From NCBI GenBank assembly GCA_016708585.1, contig JADJFK010000003.1, positions 1-64,000 of the forward strand: a stretch of 64,000 bases of DNA, read 5' to 3'. Positions 62,570-64,000 of the stretch are shown here, piece by piece (positions within the stretch are counted from its first letter, which is position 1; each line of letters opens with the position of its first letter). Position numbers and translations under genes: made by a program. The notes under the pieces were generated by a model. The model saw only the letters and a list, made by a program, of their open reading frames with translations, ran no database searches and was not told the origin of the DNA. Source of the DNA: Sulfuritalea sp. GTDB lineage: Bacteria > Pseudomonadota > Gammaproteobacteria > Burkholderiales > Rhodocyclaceae.

Positions 62570-63148
62570 ATGGACCCGGATCGCCAAAGCGAGCTCAATG
62601 CACTGCGCCCGGACCTCCTGCGCTTCGCCCGCCTGCAACTGCGCGATGCGGGTGCGGCCGAGGATGCAGTGCAGGAAACCCTGCTGGCCGCGCTGACGGG
62701 CAGCCATCGCTTCGAAAGCCGGTCCTCCTACAAGACCTGGCTGATCTCTATATTGCGCAACAAGATCGTCGACACCATCCGCAGCCAGAGCCGGGAGCTT
62801 TCCGCAAGCTCGCTCGCCGATGACGATGCAGGCGACGACCTGCTCGACGATGCGCTGTTCGACCGGCGCGGACACTGGCAGGCTTCGGCACGGCCCGGGC
62901 GCTGGGGCGATCCAGAGGCCTCGTTCGAGCAGCAGCAGTTCTGGAATGTGTTCGAAGCCTGCCTCGACCGCCTGCCGGCGAAGACCGCCCGCGTCTTCAT
63001 GATGCGCGAATTCCTAGGTTTGGAAACCGAGGAGATCTGTAAGGAAACCGGCATCAGCTCGTCCAATTGCTGGGTGGTGCTGCATCGTGCGCGGCTGGGC
63101 CTGCGCACCTGCCTTGAAACGAACTGGTTTGCCGGAGCGGGGACCTGA
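62570..63148 (+). CDS. ECF-type RNA polymerase sigma factor
   Basis: 192 residues. Region 2 contains RFARLQLRDAGAAEDAVQET and the DNA-melting stretch SSYKTWLISILRNKIVDTIR; region 4 contains RVFMMREFLGLETEEICKET with the HTH GISSSNCWVVLHRARLGLRT. A ~35-residue acidic insert (ADDDAGDDLLDDALF) separates the regions, typical of a betaproteobacterial group paired with tiny zinc anti-sigma factors. The ATG at 62570 is chosen (MDPDRQSELN) because conservation starts there. It is divergent from msrB, so msrBA may be its target. Confidence 0.9.
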   Translation: MDPDRQSELNALRPDLLRFARLQLRDAGAAEDAVQETLLAALTGSHRFESRSSYKTWLISILRNKIVDTIRSQSRELSASSLADDDAGDDLLDDALFDRRGHWQASARPGRWGDPEASFEQQQFWNVFEACLDRLPAKTARVFMMREFLGLETEEICKETGISSSNCWVVLHRARLGLRTCLETNWFAGAGT

Positions 63149-63149
63149 G

Positions 63150-63332
63150 ATGCTGAGCTGCCAACGCGCGACCGAGCTGATGTCGCAGGAACAGGACCGA
63201 CCGCTCAGCCTCGCCGAGCGTTTCGGCCTGCGCCTGCATGTATTGATTTGTGCCGGTTGCAACAACTACCGACGCCAGATGGCAGTGCTGCGCGCGGCTT
63301 GCCGTCGCTTCGGTAGCCTGGGTGGCCAATGA
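63150..63332 (+). CDS. Small zinc anti-sigma factor
   Basis: 60 residues. The N-terminal LSCQRATELMSQEQDRPLSL and HVLICAGCNNYRRQ give the Cys/His...HxxxCxxC pattern of zinc-finger (ZAS-like) anti-sigma domains; it has no membrane helix. It starts 1 bp after the sigma gene and is probably a soluble redox-sensing inhibitor of that sigma factor. Confidence 0.82.
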   Translation: MLSCQRATELMSQEQDRPLSLAERFGLRLHVLICAGCNNYRRQMAVLRAACRRFGSLGGQ

Positions 63333-63559
63333 GCGCGGAACCGGCGATGCCGAACAGCGTCTGCCCGCAATGCGGTACGGGATTCCGCTGCGGCATGGAG
63401 GGCGGCGACGTGGACTGCTGGTGTGCCGCACTGCCGCCTCTCTTGCCGGTTCCGGCAAAGCCGGGTTTCGGCGCTGCGTTGCCGGCGTGCCTGTGCCCGG
63501 AGTGCTTGTCGGCGCGGCTGGGTGCCTCCGGTGGCGAATGCGGACGGGGGTGGCCATGA
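63329..63559 (+). CDS. Cysteine-rich CWC-type protein
   Basis: 76 residues with nine Cys. CPQCGTGFRCG, then VDCWCA and CLCPECLSARLG are the signature of the cysteine-rich CWC family (Pfam type, function unknown), likely metal-binding. It overlaps the anti-sigma gene by 4 bp and the next gene by 4 bp, so it is in the sigma factor operon. Confidence 0.8.
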   Translation: MSAEPAMPNSVCPQCGTGFRCGMEGGDVDCWCAALPPLLPVPAKPGFGAALPACLCPECLSARLGASGGECGRGWP

Positions 63560-64000
63560 GGCTCATGGACAAGATGCTGGCGGTCTCCGCCGGAATCCTG
63601 TTCGTGTTGGTGCTGGTGCTCACCCTGCTGTTCGCGCTGAGTTTCCGCCAGTTCTCGATCTATACCGCCGAACGCCATGTGCGTTCGGTCGCCGAGGCCG
63701 TCAAGGTCGGCCTGACCGAAAGCATGATCAACGGCACCATCGGCAAGCGCCAGCAGTTCCTCGCCCGGCTTGCGGGCGTACCCGGGGTGAATCAGGTGCG
63801 GGTGACCCGCGGCACGGCGGTGATCGGCCAGTTCGGGCCCGGCTTGCCCGGAGAAGGTACCGCGAGGGATGACGTCAAGTCCGTGCTGGCGACCGGCAAG
63901 GAAGTTTTCGAGTTGATCGATGTCGATGGGTCACTGGTGTTTCATGCCGTGATCCCCTATGTTGCCAGCGACCAGGGCTTGCCCAACTGCCTGCAATGTC
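63556..64000 (+). CDS. Membrane sensor or chemoreceptor, 5' part only
   Basis: The visible 148 residues start MRLMDKMLAVSAGILFVLVL with one strong membrane helix, then a periplasmic domain with ERHVRSVAEAVKVGLTESMI, QQFLARLAGVPGVNQVRVTR and VFHAVIPYVASDQGLPNCLQ, where the window ends just after CLQC. Such a C-x-x-C at this place often starts a haem-binding CxxCH in periplasmic sensors, but the next residue is not in the window. Output domain unknown (kinase, GGDEF or MCP). The ATG overlaps the CWC gene by 4 bp. Confidence 0.75.
   Translation, partial: MRLMDKMLAVSAGILFVLVLVLTLLFALSFRQFSIYTAERHVRSVAEAVKVGLTESMINGTIGKRQQFLARLAGVPGVNQVRVTRGTAVIGQFGPGLPGEGTARDDVKSVLATGKEVFELIDVDGSLVFHAVIPYVASDQGLPNCLQC

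Overview
The window is GC-rich bacterial chromosome. Protein families and gene order (xseB-ispA-dxs, hda next to purM, miaA-mutL, a divergent bamD/rluD pair, class I phaC with phaB and a PhaR-type repressor) suggest a betaproteobacterium, most plausibly of the Rhodocyclales or a neighbouring group. Species cannot be fixed by eye.

Region 1 (1-8.5 kb) is indel-rich. dxs, ispA, xseB, a Rieske oxygenase, a DMT-family permease, a coiled-coil secreted protein and a HAD phosphatase are all recognisable, but each is broken by one or more frameshifts. Probably most are sequence errors near a contig edge. cysC is different: it lacks its real C-terminus and runs into an AT-rich scar beside the 3' end of tRNA-Ser(GCT). 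A complete IS5-type element (6882-7806) has landed on the stop codon of the HAD gene and recreated it.

Region 2 (8.5-33.2 kb) is mostly housekeeping: hda, purM, miaA, mutL, dedA, purN, an RsmB-type methyltransferase, mscS, rlmB, an FHA protein, a paaH-type dehydrogenase, bamD, rluD, pgeF, rimO and a GlcD-like flavoprotein. It includes a polyhydroxyalkanoate locus, phaC-phaB-phaB-phaR. A tRNA-Ala/tRNA-Glu pair with a clear promoter closes the region.

Region 3 (33.6-45.4 kb) is an envelope block: a large MscS channel, DUF3300 and DUF2950 proteins, a DUF4105 membrane protein upstream of a patatin-POTRA-barrel (type Vd-like) autotransporter, then five small exported proteins.

Region 4 (45.5-61.2 kb) is the most interesting. 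It holds a coniferyl-aldehyde-type ALDH, a membrane lipase, an AlkJ-like GMC oxidoreductase, an iron alcohol dehydrogenase, a 757-residue protein whose C-terminal half looks like cyanobacterial acyl-ACP reductase, a phasin, a patatin lipase, a TetR regulator, a TPR protein, a wax ester synthase/DGAT, an acyl-CoA-binding protein and a metallo-beta-lactamase protein with cNMP-binding-like domains. Together they could turn acyl-ACP/CoA into aldehyde, alcohol and wax ester, store it in phasin-coated inclusions and take it apart again. Four of these proteins carry similar Lys/Arg/Ala/Pro-rich C-terminal tails. Region 5 (61.2-64 kb) has exported MsrA and MsrB divergent from an ECF sigma factor with a small zinc anti-sigma factor, then a Cys-rich protein and the start of a membrane sensor.

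Across the window a 25-bp element (AAAAGTCGGCGC, seven variable bases, ACGGCG) occurs nine times, inside genes, at stop codons and between genes. I do not recognise it. No CRISPR array or rRNA was seen.
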